Assembly: GCA_011033025.1 (NCBI GenBank)
Contig: WFMF01000024.1
Span: 62,001 to 126,000 of the forward strand
Direction of reading: 5' to 3'
DNA: 64,000 bases
Source: Beroe forskalii
Taxonomy: Eukaryota > Ctenophora > Nuda > Beroida > Beroidae
The position numbers were made by a program, and so were the translations under genes. The notes beneath the pieces were generated by a model. That model had not been told where the DNA came from and did not search any database. It saw only the letters and a program-made list of their open reading frames with translations. Below are positions 22,734-36,560 of this stretch, piece after piece (the stretch's first letter is position 1; every line of letters begins with the position of its first letter).

Positions 22734-25700
22734 AGTACCAGCCTTATGTTTGTGATATGTGAGGTGATGATGGGTCGGAACGTCACTGGAAGGTCTGGGT
22801 GTGTTGAGATGTGACACGCTCATGTCAGATCATATTAGCGGGGTGTGTAATGGTCAGGGGGATTTCAGAACCTTGCAAAAATTCTAGCTAAAATTTTGTT
22901 ATTCTTGCAAAAAACTTTTTATATTTTTGGAATTTCAAAGAAATTTCAGAAAAGTTTTTTGAAATATAATCAGTTGATTGTGTCATCAAGTTTATAGATA
23001 TACGTAGGTCGTAGAATGTAGGTGATGTCTCAGTCGTTGTGTACTCATTACAACCAGTAGTGTCCCATTAGAACTGCCATTTGTCACGTACGTTACTTTG
23101 TGCCTGGTACTGTCTGAAAGTGTCTGAAGATAAAATAATGAGATCATGTCAGAGATACGTATCTCATCAATGTGTCTCTTACAATAATAGCACGTGATAT
23201 TATGAGAAGTATTGCCATCATGTCACAAAGCTCATACTTGCTGATGAAAGATGACGTTCTCCACTTATAGTACTGATTACAAACAAAGTACGCATAATTG
23301 AAACTTGAAAGTGACATCATTTTCATGGTTTGAAGTGTTAAATTGTTGATGTTAAATTCGTGCGCGCCCTGTTGGTCTAGAAGCAAACTATTGTGGTTTC
23401 AGTAGCGAGACGATTTATCTATCTATTGAAGTATTGAAATACCGTAACGTCATTTCCATAATAATAATAATATGATAATGGTTACGTCACGATCAAACGA
23501 TAGACACCCAAACATCATAAATTCTCCATTCTAAACCCTGATAATGATGTCACTTTTGACCGTCTACAATTTGTTTATGATACACAAATGTTAGACCAAT
23601 GATCACACCGTTCAAGTGTACTCAGCAGGCTCCATCAAGTACTGTGTGTAATTTCCGGTTTGAGAAGCAATACAAAAGAGAATATATATTTAATTGATTG
23701 GGGACATAATCTGATTCTAATCAGAGTGCATACAGATACACTAATTGATACACCGCGTAAGACAAGGAAATGTCGTCTTTTGTTATTAGATAATCTATTA
23801 GATAATTCGACTCAATTAAGTTTCTCAAAGAATGCAAAAGAAGTATCTGAATGAGTCTGTTTCGCGAAAAATCTGAAAGTAGGCATGAAAGCATGAGGAA
23901 GAATGGTATTTTGGGAATTAGAAAATTAAACTTTTAACATGAAGCCCTCGCAGTTTGCCTAGAGCAACAATTCCCCAAAATATGCATAATAAACATACTT
24001 GGCATCAGTAGTGCCAGAATTCATGGTTTTAATTGTTACTCTACCGGCATTCTATGAACGTTGGAGCTATATTTTCACAATAGAATTGCTTTGTTGTTGC
24101 CGAATGTAATTAGTACCTATTGTAAGTAAGTACTTTTATTAGTTCTGTCACTAAATAAAGGCACTGAGTAGAAAGAAATGAATAGCAAAAGAAGCTGTTC
24201 CATATTTTATAGAAAAAGTAATTTTCGTAATCCTTTCTGATTTCGTGATAATATTCCAGATTCAAAGCTTTCACGATCGAATAAGATCGAATTTACTGAA
24301 ATTAAATAAAAATTAGATCGAATTTACTGAAATTACGAGAAATTGATATAATCGGTCATGAGTTTGATCTCGAGTTACTTCAGCCGTTGTTCCGGTCATT
24401 GCAATTCATCTGGAGCCTGATAGGTATAAGGGCTGCGAAATCTGTGTAGACGTGTTAATTGCTTCAATTCCGGGACATGTTTAGACTTTTCAAGTATACA
24501 ATTAGTCCAATTATCACAGCACTTGAATTCTAGATCGGAAAGACTTCGAAAAATATTATCTTTTCAATTACTGCACTTATATATGTAAAATTTACAATAC
24601 TTATTGAATTTAAACTTGTGAGGTTGTTGAACTATTACATGGCAGAATTACGCTTTCTTCTGATGCGAAATTAGGGGATATGCCCGAAATTAAATCAAAA
24701 ATTTAATTTCTAATCTGCAGACTCATTCCTGAAATATTTTATGTTATATTCGCATTAATTAATGTAGATTTAACACATAAGTATAGGGTACATTATTGAA
24801 GAAATAGAATTTTTACATTTTTTGGAAACCATCCCAGTTTCGAAGCCCCAGAAATAATTTCTGAGACTTACGAGACAATCTTCTGAGTAGGTGATGTTTG
24901 GATATGTCCACAATACCTGCCAATATAATTCATACCATTCTCTGGTGATATTTGCCATGGAATTAGCGGAGAGAATTCACTGTTGATTTGTAGGAATCTT
25001 GTACGAATTCCAGGACAAATTAACTAACGCACATTTGCACGCCCTATCCTGGCATGTGTCAGGCTGTGTGGTGTGTGTGGTATGTGAAATAATTGTGGTT
25101 GGAATGACATTGTGCCAATATATTCGTCAAAACCACAGAACAATCAGTCAATCAACAAGCTATCGCCCGGACACATAGGTCGTCCCACCCGTAGCCACAC
25201 TCGAATACAGGAAGTACCAATACAGGTAGGGCACGTAGCTCTGGTGTTCGGGTGGTCACTGGTTGGTGGATCTTTTCTGGACTCGATTCAGAGTTCAGTT
25301 TTGATTTAGCGCATACACAAAAAACACCTGGCTCGACATGAAGCTATCAACTGTCTAATGTCAGCGGCCTTTTAGTTCACCCACATAGGATCCAGAAATC
25401 CCGATTAACCAATTTACCAATAAACGCACGAGGTTACGCCTTACGGTGATTGGCCAATGCTGAAAGGACCCGTGAGTATGTTAATCCATCTTTGATATTA
25501 TTCAAATACTGTAGGAACAGAGAACTTTCACTTCGTGTCCAGACCTTCTCTGTCAAAGAATCAGTTGATCTTCTAAACAACTCTAGAGACCGCGATTTAA
25601 ATTGTGTTTTAAATAATTTCTAAATTTTTGTCGCGTGGGAATTTCACTTAGTTTTTAAATCATTTAAAGCATATCATTATACTGTTGAGTGCGTTTAAAA

Positions 25701-26448
25701 ATAATGACACTATATAACTTATGTTTTGAGATCATAGAAAAGTACTTGTTATCAAATTCTTTAACTATTCAAATAACATAGTTGTTCTATAGTTATATTG
25801 TGAAATCACTATCAACAGATGTTTTAATGGAGAAATTAAATAACTGTAAATCGCTGTTTAACTGTTTGGTACGTACTGTTCTCAAATAACATTGTTTGAA
25901 CAAGTTTAAATGATACATAATGATTAACTTTTTAAGAAAATGTTATTGGAAAGCAAGTGCTCTGTGTGAAATTTCCCACGGCCAAACAATCAAAAATGAT
26001 GATATGATGCTCAGTGCGTAAGTAGCTTTCAATTCACATTGAATCTTTGAAAGTGCTGCTAGCAGGGTCTACTGAGTGTGGAATAGAGTATGGAATGTGC
26101 GAAACAAGTTTCTGAGTTTTCCTTTTGTATCTTTTGGTATGGACATCTTCACATAAAAATATTAAATTTTGATCAAGTGAGCACAGAAAAATTATTTTTC
26201 TTGTCAGATAACGGCAAATTTTTTTAATTTTATGGCTGGCAGATCTTTTGAAATACCTAAAAAATTGCAACCGTTGTTATAAAAGACGTTGAAAATTTGT
26301 GTCACAGCTCACATTGTCTGAATTTGTCTATTACAAAGATATGAGATGATAATGGAAGCCTTTTTATTTGCAATTGCTGAAAGGATTCATCACTCTGAAG
26401 TGACTACTTGTCTTTCGAGGGTTGCTCATAGAGAGTTATATGCAGTCA
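22734..26448. other. Non-coding stretch
   Basis: AT-rich. Contains CRE-flanked units at 23311 and 23515 and a duplicated segment AAATTAGATCGAATTTACTG near 24280-24340. No recognisable exon or RNA gene. Confidence 0.5.
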
Positions 26449-26586
26449 ATAGTGACGTCATTATCATGGTTTACAGTGATGAATTGATGAAGATATATAC
26501 GCCTACTTTTTATATATCGCCAAGTACAAATCCTTATATATATCTTCGAATCCTAAAACTCGACATCCCTATTAATGCAGTCATCG

Positions 26587-26641
26587 AGGACAAAGATAAG
26601 TACAGATTCCGTCTGACAAAGATAAGTACAGATTCCGTCTG
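26587..26641. repeat. 27-bp perfect tandem duplication
   Basis: GACAAAGATAAGTACAGATT CCGTCT occurs twice head to tail. Short local duplication in non-coding DNA. Confidence 0.85.
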
Positions 26642-27379
26642 ACACATTCAGTCAGTGAAAGGGTAGTTTTGTGACCAGTGACAATGCATGTTCACACTTC
26701 TTATCACTCTTTGTGTGCCAAGGACAGAGTGTTGTTGAGTACATGAAATAAACAGACATACGGACTTAGTGACATTCTGACATGCAGACATACAGACTTA
26801 CTGACATAGGAGTCTGAAATACAATGTGTTGTGTTCCAGTTCATTGGACGTTTGGTTATGATGTCATTATCAGGGTTCAGAATGCTGGGTTGATGATGTA
26901 AAATCACCTATTTTTCATGCTCAAGTACGTGGAAATTATTAAAATACAGATTTAATGTCGGATAGAAGCGCAGACAGAATGACATTTGTCAGACGGACTG
27001 ATTGTGTGGAGCGGAGTTAATTGGGTTGATTAAAATGAGGGGTAATCTCTGCATTTAACTGTCTTATAATACGTGCACTCTTTGTCACTGTGATAATTTA
27101 GTTCAGACTGGACTCATAAACTTTTTGTTTGATGCTGTAAAACACCAAGGATGTGTCTGATAAGACAACACAGTGAAAAGTGGATCCAAATACACATTTT
27201 GAGCTGTGTCTTTGAAGAGCCATAATCATAAAAGAGTTTTTAGCGAGAAAAACAAGATCTTGGCATCCCTGGTATATGCCCCGAGGATTTATAGCTTTAT
27301 AGGCTCTTGTTTACCCCGATAATATTCTAATTTCAAACAGTGCAAACCGTTTAGTAGGGATATAATATTCGGTAGTGAG

Positions 27380-27475
27380 TGCGTGTATGTTTGTTTGTAT
27401 GTTTGTTTGTATGTTTGTGTATATGTTCATGTCTGTGTACGTTTGTTTGTATGATTGTGAGTATGTTCATATCAG
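27380..27475. repeat. (TATGTTTG)n microsatellite
   Basis: GTATGTTTGTTTGTATGTTT and variants repeat for about 95 bp. Simple sequence with no coding content. Confidence 0.8.
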
Positions 27476-29844
27476 TGTGTAAAAGATAATAGGTTTGATT
27501 ATCTAGCGATTACCTAGTCACTAGGGGTGTGCTATAATAAGAGTATTCCTCGCTGAGAAATATAATAAATATACCTGTATTTATAAATGTGGTTTATATT
27601 TTCCATAAACACACGAGTGCAGATAAACCTATATTTTATTATGCTGAATGAGCAGACAGGATATGATCTATATAAATGCTTAAAGTGACGTCATTATCAG
27701 GTTTTAAAGTATACCATTGTCAATGTTTTACCGTCTATATTTTCCTTATCCAAGATAAGACATGCATACACGACAGATAATAATATATCTGTGCCTGTTC
27801 GCTCCACATTATGATATCTGCCAACCCCACTACAGGTCACAAATCATCATCAGACTCTCTAGAAAGACGTCATAATCATGATTTAGAGTAGTGTGTTAAT
27901 GACGGTTATAACCGTCTAGTTTTTCTTCAGCGCAGTTTGCTCAGTGTTTTAACATGGTTAATTGCTTTCCTGCGGTGTATAAGAGGCTGCAGCCGCGCGC
28001 GCTCGGACTAAAAATAAATAGTTCTGTGTCATAAACGCTCCATGTTAAGCTATGATAATGACATCATTATCAACCGCCTGATAAACTCGTGAGGGCGAAG
28101 TTTTATTATTATTATCTAGACATCTTCAGATCTGTACACTGATGTATATCATGATATGACATATCTCAAGTGAAAACTGGGTTCATGTTCCCTCCAATCG
28201 CAGGAATAGACGGTTCGAACCCCTGAGAGCATTCATTTTATACCAAGAAAAGGGCGTAATTTTACTGACCTATTGTTCGTGGGATGGCTATGGTATACTC
28301 TGCTTTGATGCTCAACCCACCGACTACTAAGTTAGATAATCGTTACCAAACCGAAAGTCGAAAGAACTTTCGGCTTTCGCCTGAGCAATAACCCTTAAAT
28401 TTGCCCTGGCGCCAGAACTCCGGTACTCAGGTGCATGCTTGATACAGCTACTATAAATGTGACAGGAACTAATGAAGCTATCATTCCAATGAACGAGTAG
28501 CTGCCATGATACGTGGGGTAAGGAATATCCCGGTTAGGTCTCAAAGTTCTAAGAGAATGGTTGTGAACGATGTCATTATCATGGTTTTTAATGGCAAGTT
28601 ATTGATGTCAGCCAGCCTTTCTTGTGTTCGTAGCTCAACGAACAGGTGTCATGTTAATATCCCTGGAGCTATTGGCTACTTCATCAGCTTATCATGAATT
28701 TTATATCAGAGCTATCATATCCCAGTGTGAATTATTGCAAATTCAAATGTGTCAGGGCATATCAGACGTGGATGCCTCATGTCAATAACCAATATAAACC
28801 TACCTTATGCCAATATTAAACGTCGTGACTGTCAAATACTGAGCAATGCGCAAAATACCAGGTTATGGTTTATAATTATACGATAAAATTTGATGACATA
28901 ATATCTCAGTGGTTCGAATGGCGGTTTATTTAGGGCATAAAGTGCTCACAGAGTTCCTGGGATTTGCCAATTGCCATTGATATGCAAGCTGCATTTCAGT
29001 CTGATCTCCCATTATATTGAAACACGTGTTTTTCTGAGTGTAACCCTCGCCCTGACGTTGACTGTAACAGAAAACACACAAAGTATTACAATGAACCGTG
29101 AGTAGCGTGTGTTAGCAATGAACTCAAGCTGTGAAGTGTAACAAACTTCCCTGTGTCACTTGGAAATGTACATATGTCCCGCTTAGCGTTTTAGCCCTTG
29201 GCTGGCACCATGGTCCTCTGTTTATGAACATGGACTGCTGCCGAGGGGCGGTCAGAGGACTGCTGCCTTGCACTGGTATTCTACCTAAAATATCTCTTAT
29301 TCGGGAACACCTGTTGACTCACACGCTTGTTGTTCCATATTATAACAAGGTGAATAGCAATCCACTAGTTTGTTACACAGCTTTTTTCCATAACAAGGTG
29401 ACAGTAATCCACTTATTTCCATAATTTACGCGGGATTAATCCTTCCTTTATTTCCTGATTTACGACATCAAATCACCATTCAAATCCATGATAATTACGT
29501 CATCAATTCACTATTCTAAGTCCCTCCCTGCTGTCCATTATGGGCTGGTACGTTCTGCATAATTGCAACTATTATTAGGTAGTTGTTGAGAAATTCGCTG
29601 AACCGTACAGCTGCAACCAAGCTATTGTTAAGCTTGTTTCTGGAATGTCATTGAGACTTTGAGAAATTCTCTGAACCGTGGAACGTGTCTCTTTGTACTA
29701 TTGTTATGCAAAATTATAAATAGTGCTAAAGATCCGTGCTCGGAAAAAATAGACGACCTTACGTCATTAACGCCCTATGTTAACCCGTGATAATGACGTC
29801 ACTCTGAAATGTTCAACGTTTAGTATACTATAACTCAACATATA

Positions 29845-29990
29845 GTCGCAGCTGGCGTGGAATGTATGTCACGCTAGCAATGTGCTGCAGCATAGCTTCA
29901 TCACGCCTGTAGTGGGTTACCGCATAGCTTCATCACGCCTGTACTGAGTTCTAGCGTAGGTCCGTCACGCCTGCCAGCTGCGCTACAGAA
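29845..29990. repeat. Short tandem repeat with inverted flanks
   Basis: GCATAGCTTCATCACGCCTG occurs twice, with a third diverged copy (GTAGGTCCGTCACGCCTG). The outer sequences AGCTGGCGTG and CACGCCTGCCAGCT are complementary, so the block could fold as a whole. Function unknown. Confidence 0.7.
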
Positions 29991-32357
29991 GTGCGTCTTC
30001 CACTGCCGTGGTGTGTTTATAATTTGATATTATATACTCAGAATTTAGTGGTGGCATCTAACATTGCTGAAAATATTTTAAAATATTATATATGCTAAAC
30101 ATTATTGAGTTGCTCAACGAAGTAAACTGTAGTCTTCCAGATGTGGTTGAAAACTCAAATCTAAGAATGTGTGGTCTAGCTATGTGAACAATCCACCAAG
30201 CTCAGACGTGTCACGATCTAAACATTGTCCTTCAAATAAGCGTTTAATTTCAAAACTATATGCTTTTGTACAGTCGCTAATCACTAAATCCAAAATAATA
30301 ATGAGCGGTTTTGTCATCTATTTTTGTGGTAACAAAGTTACACAACAAGGACGTGTTCTCCAAAAATATACCGTTTTATGTCTGTATTGTCAAATAGATG
30401 ATTAATAAAAGGCTAAAAACATCCTTAAGATAAATTAACCCAGTCATCCAGACTCCTAAACATTTTTTGGTATGTTTTTACGGTTTATTCTATGTGGATT
30501 ATGGAGTTTATGATGGTCAGATTCGTCCAATACCTACTCTAATTTATGAAAACGTGAATTATGTCTCTGTGAGCGCATAGATTCTTGAAGCATTAGTTCT
30601 TGAAGTATTATTTATTAATTTCAAGACTTCAAGTCGAATATAGCTTTCATTATTTAGAATTTTAGCCTAGATGGAAGATGAATAGAACTATGAAGCACGT
30701 GAATGTCTTCAAATTTCTAGAGAATGTAATCTCTGAAATTCCATGTACAAAAGTACTGACCGGCCGACTCAAAGTTCAATTTAAATGATAATTTGCATAA
30801 TAATGATAGCACAAAAAGAATATGATTAATGAAAGAGTTAGAAAGTTAACAAGGAACAAAAATAAGCTGTTTGTTGTTCAAAGAATCAAAGAAAAGTAAT
30901 TCGAGTATGCTTACCGCAAAAAGAAACCGATTGCAACTTTTGGATCATTAGAAGATTAGAATATCAAAATACTTTTCATTGTGTTACTTACTTTTTAAAT
31001 TAATATTAAATGTACCATTTGTTATCAAAAAATTTCATTTTTAACGTCACCGTTTTAATTTCAGCTAGCAATTTCACCTTTGTTTTTACATGAAAGCAAA
31101 ATTAAAAACTACTTTTCATTTAAAAATTCAAGAATAGGGATCCCGGAATTTGTTGCCGTACACACAGGATTTGTATGTGATTGTTTCGAAAATTGAAACC
31201 TACTGAAAATTTCACTTAATTTATTGTTTAACTTGTTAAATTTCATCATGATCAAATTTACGGCTAAGTTTCGGTTGATGAAAGTGCTATTACCGACTCT
31301 ATTCAGATTTGATAATTTGATAAAGGAGAGGGGTATGTTTTTGATGTCATTGGCCGGGACTCACGACATGCAACATACGGCAGATTTCAACTTTGGCCAT
31401 TGAAATTTGTCTGATTTTGGGACAATCTTCCTTCGAATTATACATTTGCTTGCACCAATAAGTTAATCAATCTTTGATAAATTCTGATAGGGAGTATATC
31501 TGGTCAATTTGTGGCCGTCTGGTCTGGTTTATACCGTTCATAGGCTGTGGTTGTCACTGGCTTGTTACCCTGTTAGACAGTCTAGAGAGGGTACTAAATA
31601 AATATGGTAGGATTAGTAAATATAATATACGGATAGTCTGACTAATGACGGGATTATTTGGGATTATTAGTGATATAAACGTGTACTAAACGCGTCGTTG
31701 TGGTCTGGCATCAATCTTAATTCTTATCAGTGATTAATGCTCAGTCCTATAATAAAGATTGATCCTTAAGCGGGAGTAAACCTTCTTCATTCGGTGAAAG
31801 AAGTTTTCAAGTCAAGTGATTAAAAAAATTAATGAACTTCTACAATAACTTTCTGAAAGTTTTTCCGTATTCCAGAATTATCCTTCTATTATTCAGAATT
31901 TTCTAATATTCAGAATTTTCTATTATATTCAGAATTTTCTATTATTCAGAACATTTTCCCATGTCGGCAAGTGCTCAAGTGTAATCCAGATAAAATTTCC
32001 AAGATCATATTCATAAAAATGCTCACCTCATTAAGATAAATTTATCATAAATATCACTAATTAATAACGTAATTATTCGCTAATTGATGGCGTACTTAGC
32101 AACTCAGCTACCCATTGATAACCCATGCACGTGACCTTTTATAATATGCAACTATCTCCAATCTGACGATACTGTATTGCCTAATGAACCCACGAAAATG
32201 CACCAATTCCCCTTCCTTCATGTTACTGATTATGTACATGTGTTGGCCTTACATATCACTTATCTCAATTGTAATAATTTAATTAGGGAGGCGTGTAATC
32301 AAGGGAGACTTGCCGGCGCCGATGCTTCATTATCTCCCATCCGCAAAACAGGTGTGC
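29991..32357. other. Non-coding stretch
   Basis: AT-rich. Includes a roughly 17-bp tandem repeat ATTCAGAATTTTCTATT at 31887-31950 (four copies). No exon signal. Confidence 0.5.
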
Positions 32358-33127
32358 GTACGTCATCAAAGCACCATTCTAACCCCTGATAATGACGTCA
32401 TCAACTCCCCATTCTAACACAGATAATGACGTCATCAATTTGTGTCGTGTGCGGAGGGCGCCGATGTTACACCTTGGAAATGTGTCCAGTATACTTCAGT
32501 GGATATCTACACTTCATTGCTACTACTGGAGTACCTGTCATTCCAAATTGTGTCACTTTGGAGAAATAGAGGTCAAAGTGACGTCATTATTAGGGTTACA
32601 GTGGTGAATTGATGACGTCGGATAGTCTGGTTTATACGTGAATTTGAGTTTTGTTATTTAGGGAGCAATAAACTTCCAATGGAGATATTAACAGATACTG
32701 GTCATGGAGTAGGTGTCCAGCTTTTGTAATAGAGTCGATTACTTTACTGTACGGCCTTAGATTATGAGAGTTTGAATTTGCACTGGAATGAATTATTAAA
32801 ACCTGAATGGATGAAAATTGAATGCATCGATGGGTAAATGAGGATTATTACTTATCCAATTAGGATGAATATTGTTGAATACATCAATCTATCAATGATC
32901 ATCACTTATCAAAGTATACACCGTGCATAAAAATACGCTGTCTGTAGACATTTATCAATTTACCGTGGCAATGATAGCACGACCTCCAATTAACTGAATA
33001 TGCATTAGAGCTACATGCATGTTTGCATATTGCTCTTCAAATAGGTCCAGCGAATTACTGTACACTCTACTTCTGCAGTAAACACTGCTGAAAACTACCA
33101 CTTTGTCTATTTAAAGTACCATGCATG

Positions 33128-33256
33128 TCTGACACCATTATTCTTTGACACCAGGTTTGTCTAACACCATTCTTCCTTGACACCAGTTTATCTGACATTC
33201 TTCTTTGACACCAGTTTTCTCTGACACCATTCTTCCCTGACACCAGTTTTATCTGA
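33128..33256. repeat. CTGACACCA minisatellite, array 1
   Basis: Degenerate copies of TTTGACACCAGTTTATCTGA and TCTGACACCATTCTTCC. The same 16-bp family forms a cleaner array at 35985-36202. Confidence 0.8.
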
Positions 33257-35984
33257 CATTACTGAAAGAAATTACTGTACACTCTCTGCTAAACACTGCT
33301 GAAAACTCCTACTTTATAGCTTTAAAGTACCATGCATGTGTCCGTCCAACGTGAAATGTATTGTATGCTTTGTGGAGTGATGCTACACAACATTTATTAT
33401 TATTTTCATATATGAAGAAAAATTCATTGCGCATCACTTGAGAATATATTGCTCCGGACTTATAAGTGGCTAGTTTTAGTGACGTCATTATCAGAGGTTT
33501 AAATAGTGTTTTTGTGACGATGAACTTTCAACATTCGTGTGTCTGACATATGTAATAATCACTAAAAGACCTGCGTGTACATTCGTATAGAATATAATAT
33601 GCTTGTATATATATTTATATTATTATCATAAAAATGTGCAGTTGTAAACCAGGCTGAATAGGCATCTGCATGATCTAATATTTATCCACAATAAGAAGCC
33701 CCTGTCACGTCACTAACTTAACATGCTAAACCGTGATAATGAAGTCACTAACTTACCACTCTAAACCATGGTAATGGCGTCACTTTCTACCCTGGGTTAA
33801 TGGTCAGTGTTCATTGCTGTGTTTATGTGTACTGATGTACCACTCAACGAACAAAACGCTTGTTTTAGTTAGACAGTGCTGGACAACTCACGGAAAATGA
33901 AGGGTTTGTGTTTAAGTTGAAGTGGTGAATTTAAAACACCTATCCATGTTAGGTGTCGCAACTCGCAAGTTCTGAGAACACCTAAAATTACCTTCTGGAG
34001 TTTCCACACGATCGCCATTTGTACTGATTGATACTGATTGAACAGTATATCCACTTAAATGGCGCCGCACAACTCGGAAATTTCAGAATAATTCTCATTT
34101 CTCGAACTCGCGACACTTATGTCATATTTTCATTAAAGTTACTTCACATTCGTGTAACAGGTATAGTGCATCCTAAAATATGTGAAAAATGAGGCATATT
34201 TTATACCTTGAATGTGAAATTTTGTAATAGATTATTGTAACTTGAGAGGTTTATGATTGGAAAACTTATAAATTCTTGAGAGAATGAGAGACGCGTGATT
34301 TTTTGCAATTAATTATTTCGTGTAAAATATTCTGGCAAACTTACAATACAATGTTCTTTAATTCTCTATAATTTGAAATCAAATTGCCGTTTTCAATTCC
34401 CCAACAACAAAATGATTGAAGTATTCATTTCCTTTTATTTTGTAAGACTCATCTAGTTTTTTTTTCCGTTTCAGTGCAGGTTACAACTTATAAAAATTCT
34501 TTTAATGAAAATAAAACCGCTTTTCATTGGCTAAAACCCGCTGTCACGTGATAAAAACAAGTAAATCTGCTGCAGAACACTGCACTTCTGAAATAATATA
34601 GGGTAAACTTAATTAATTGTGAATTAGAAGCCCTACAATTGGGTACATTTCAGTAAGTAATATACTGAACATATTATACGCCGCGCGCGAAAAACAGGCG
34701 CTTATTTTCAACATAATTTGGCAGCGCGCACAATGTTAATGACGTCATTGAGACCGCCTATTTATTCTGAGCCCTTATCATGTGGGTAGGAGTTGCTACG
34801 TTCAGTGCTGATTTGATTTGATTATTTAATAATATTACTGAATGAATTCCCGACTCTGCGTAGATAATTTAGCTATACTTAAACCATACAAATTCAACGG
34901 TTGCGCGTTATAGGTTCGCGATTTTATGTTGTAAAATGCTCACTATAAACGATTATAATTGTGCCTATTCTATAATTAGGCCGTGAAATATTGTAGCCTA
35001 ATTCATTGAGGCAAAATCTTCCTGTGTTGACAAGAAAATATACGATGTCCAAAACTTTTTGATTTAGTCTGGTATATATTTTTACGAAAAAAAAGTACTA
35101 AAACTTTCTGCTATACTTGTCTATAGTAATAAACTTATTATATTTTGTTAATATTGGAGTCAATATTGTTAACAAAGTTGGTCACTATCGCGCATTTATC
35201 ACATGTAAAGCGTATAGTATTCTCCACTTCATGTTACCTATAAAAGTTGGAAGCGAGTTCTTCTGTCGAATGGATGAGTTACAGTTCGGCAGGTAATTAG
35301 GTCGTGGCGTAGAGTCTAGGAAATAAGCTGTAGCAAAGAATGTGCGGGAAAAAGTGACGTCATTATCATAGCTTAGAGTGGTATGTTTTTAACGTAGCCA
35401 GTCTAAACTTCGCACGTGCGATCAGAAGCTTATTATCACGTCTTGGAAGTATATGACAACATTTGATATAATGCCCTTGAAATGCATGGTCTGTAGTTTA
35501 AACTTATAAAGAGTGTTTCGACAGAACACTCCCTTAACAACAAGTTGCAGTGAAATGTAGGCGGTTGAATATGACGAGATTCACTTGGTTTAGGATAGCT
35601 TATATTGGTGACGGTGAAGAAAATCCGCCTATTTTTCGGGTGTGAGGTTTGCTGAATGGGGTGTTTCTGGCCAGGCGTCGCTGAGCGTATATCAGATTAT
35701 AATATAACAGATTGAACTATCTAGAAGACTGTGGGAATGGGAGGGAAAGTCAATGGGAAATCCTAAAATTGCTGCTAAGTAGTGGTAATTGACACGCCCT
35801 TGTTGTGTACAGATGTTAAGTAGTTAATGATCTAGTGTTGCTGTCAGACATAAAGCTAATAATAGCTTCAGTATTGTTGCCAATGAGTAAGTAGGGAGCG
35901 GAAAACCATGGCCGAGAGCAATCCCTTCTGACACCAACCCTAGCTGAAATAACCTTCATTGACTGCAGTATTCCATTACAAAAT

Positions 35985-36202
35985 AATCAGCCTTCCTTGA
36001 CACCAGTCTTCTCTGACACCAGTTTTCTCCCACATCATTCTTCTTTGACACCAGTTCTCTATGATGTCAAGCTTCTTGTGTTAACAGTTATGTCTGACAC
36101 CAGTCCTCCCTGACACCAGTCCTCCCTGACACCAGTCCACCCTGACACCAGTCCTCCCTGACACCAGTCCTCCCTGACACCAGTCCTCCCTGACACCAGT
36201 CC
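35985..36202. repeat. CTCCCTGACACCAGTC minisatellite, array 2
   Basis: Degenerate first part, then six to seven nearly perfect 16-bp units CTCCCTGACACCAGTC from about 36102. Same family as 33128-33256, about 2.8 kb away. Non-coding. Confidence 0.9.
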
Positions 36203-36429
36203 CTTTTAGTTTCTAGTTTGACAATACGTGACTATATCATGAAGTTCTGAGTGTTTTAAAACCTCTTCACATAAAGTTCACCCTGTCAATATAGTCATTA
36301 AACGACCGAGTCACACCAAGTTAAACACAACCTTCAGTTAACTGTGCCTTACTCAGGCTGTTAGTTTTTAAAGTTCTCGTGTAATCATGAACCGAGTGTA
36401 TATGTTTACACTACTCTAATATGTAAATG

Positions 36430-36560
36430 TAAACAAGTTGGTATACTTGCATAGTATGGTAATGTATGATGTGTGATAATGTATAATGTATGATTTATGA
36501 TAATGATGTATAATGTATACGTGTATACGTGTATGGATGTATGATGCTCAATGATGATTG
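36430..36560. repeat. ATGTATGATAATG low-complexity repeat
   Basis: Interwoven ATAATGTATGAT / GTATACGTGTAT repeats. Low-complexity non-coding DNA upstream of the SH2D5-like exons. Confidence 0.7.

Noticed and set aside
28190-28240. tRNA gene around GGTTCGAACCCC
   Set aside because: Only a T-arm-like motif is present; I could not build the other arms.
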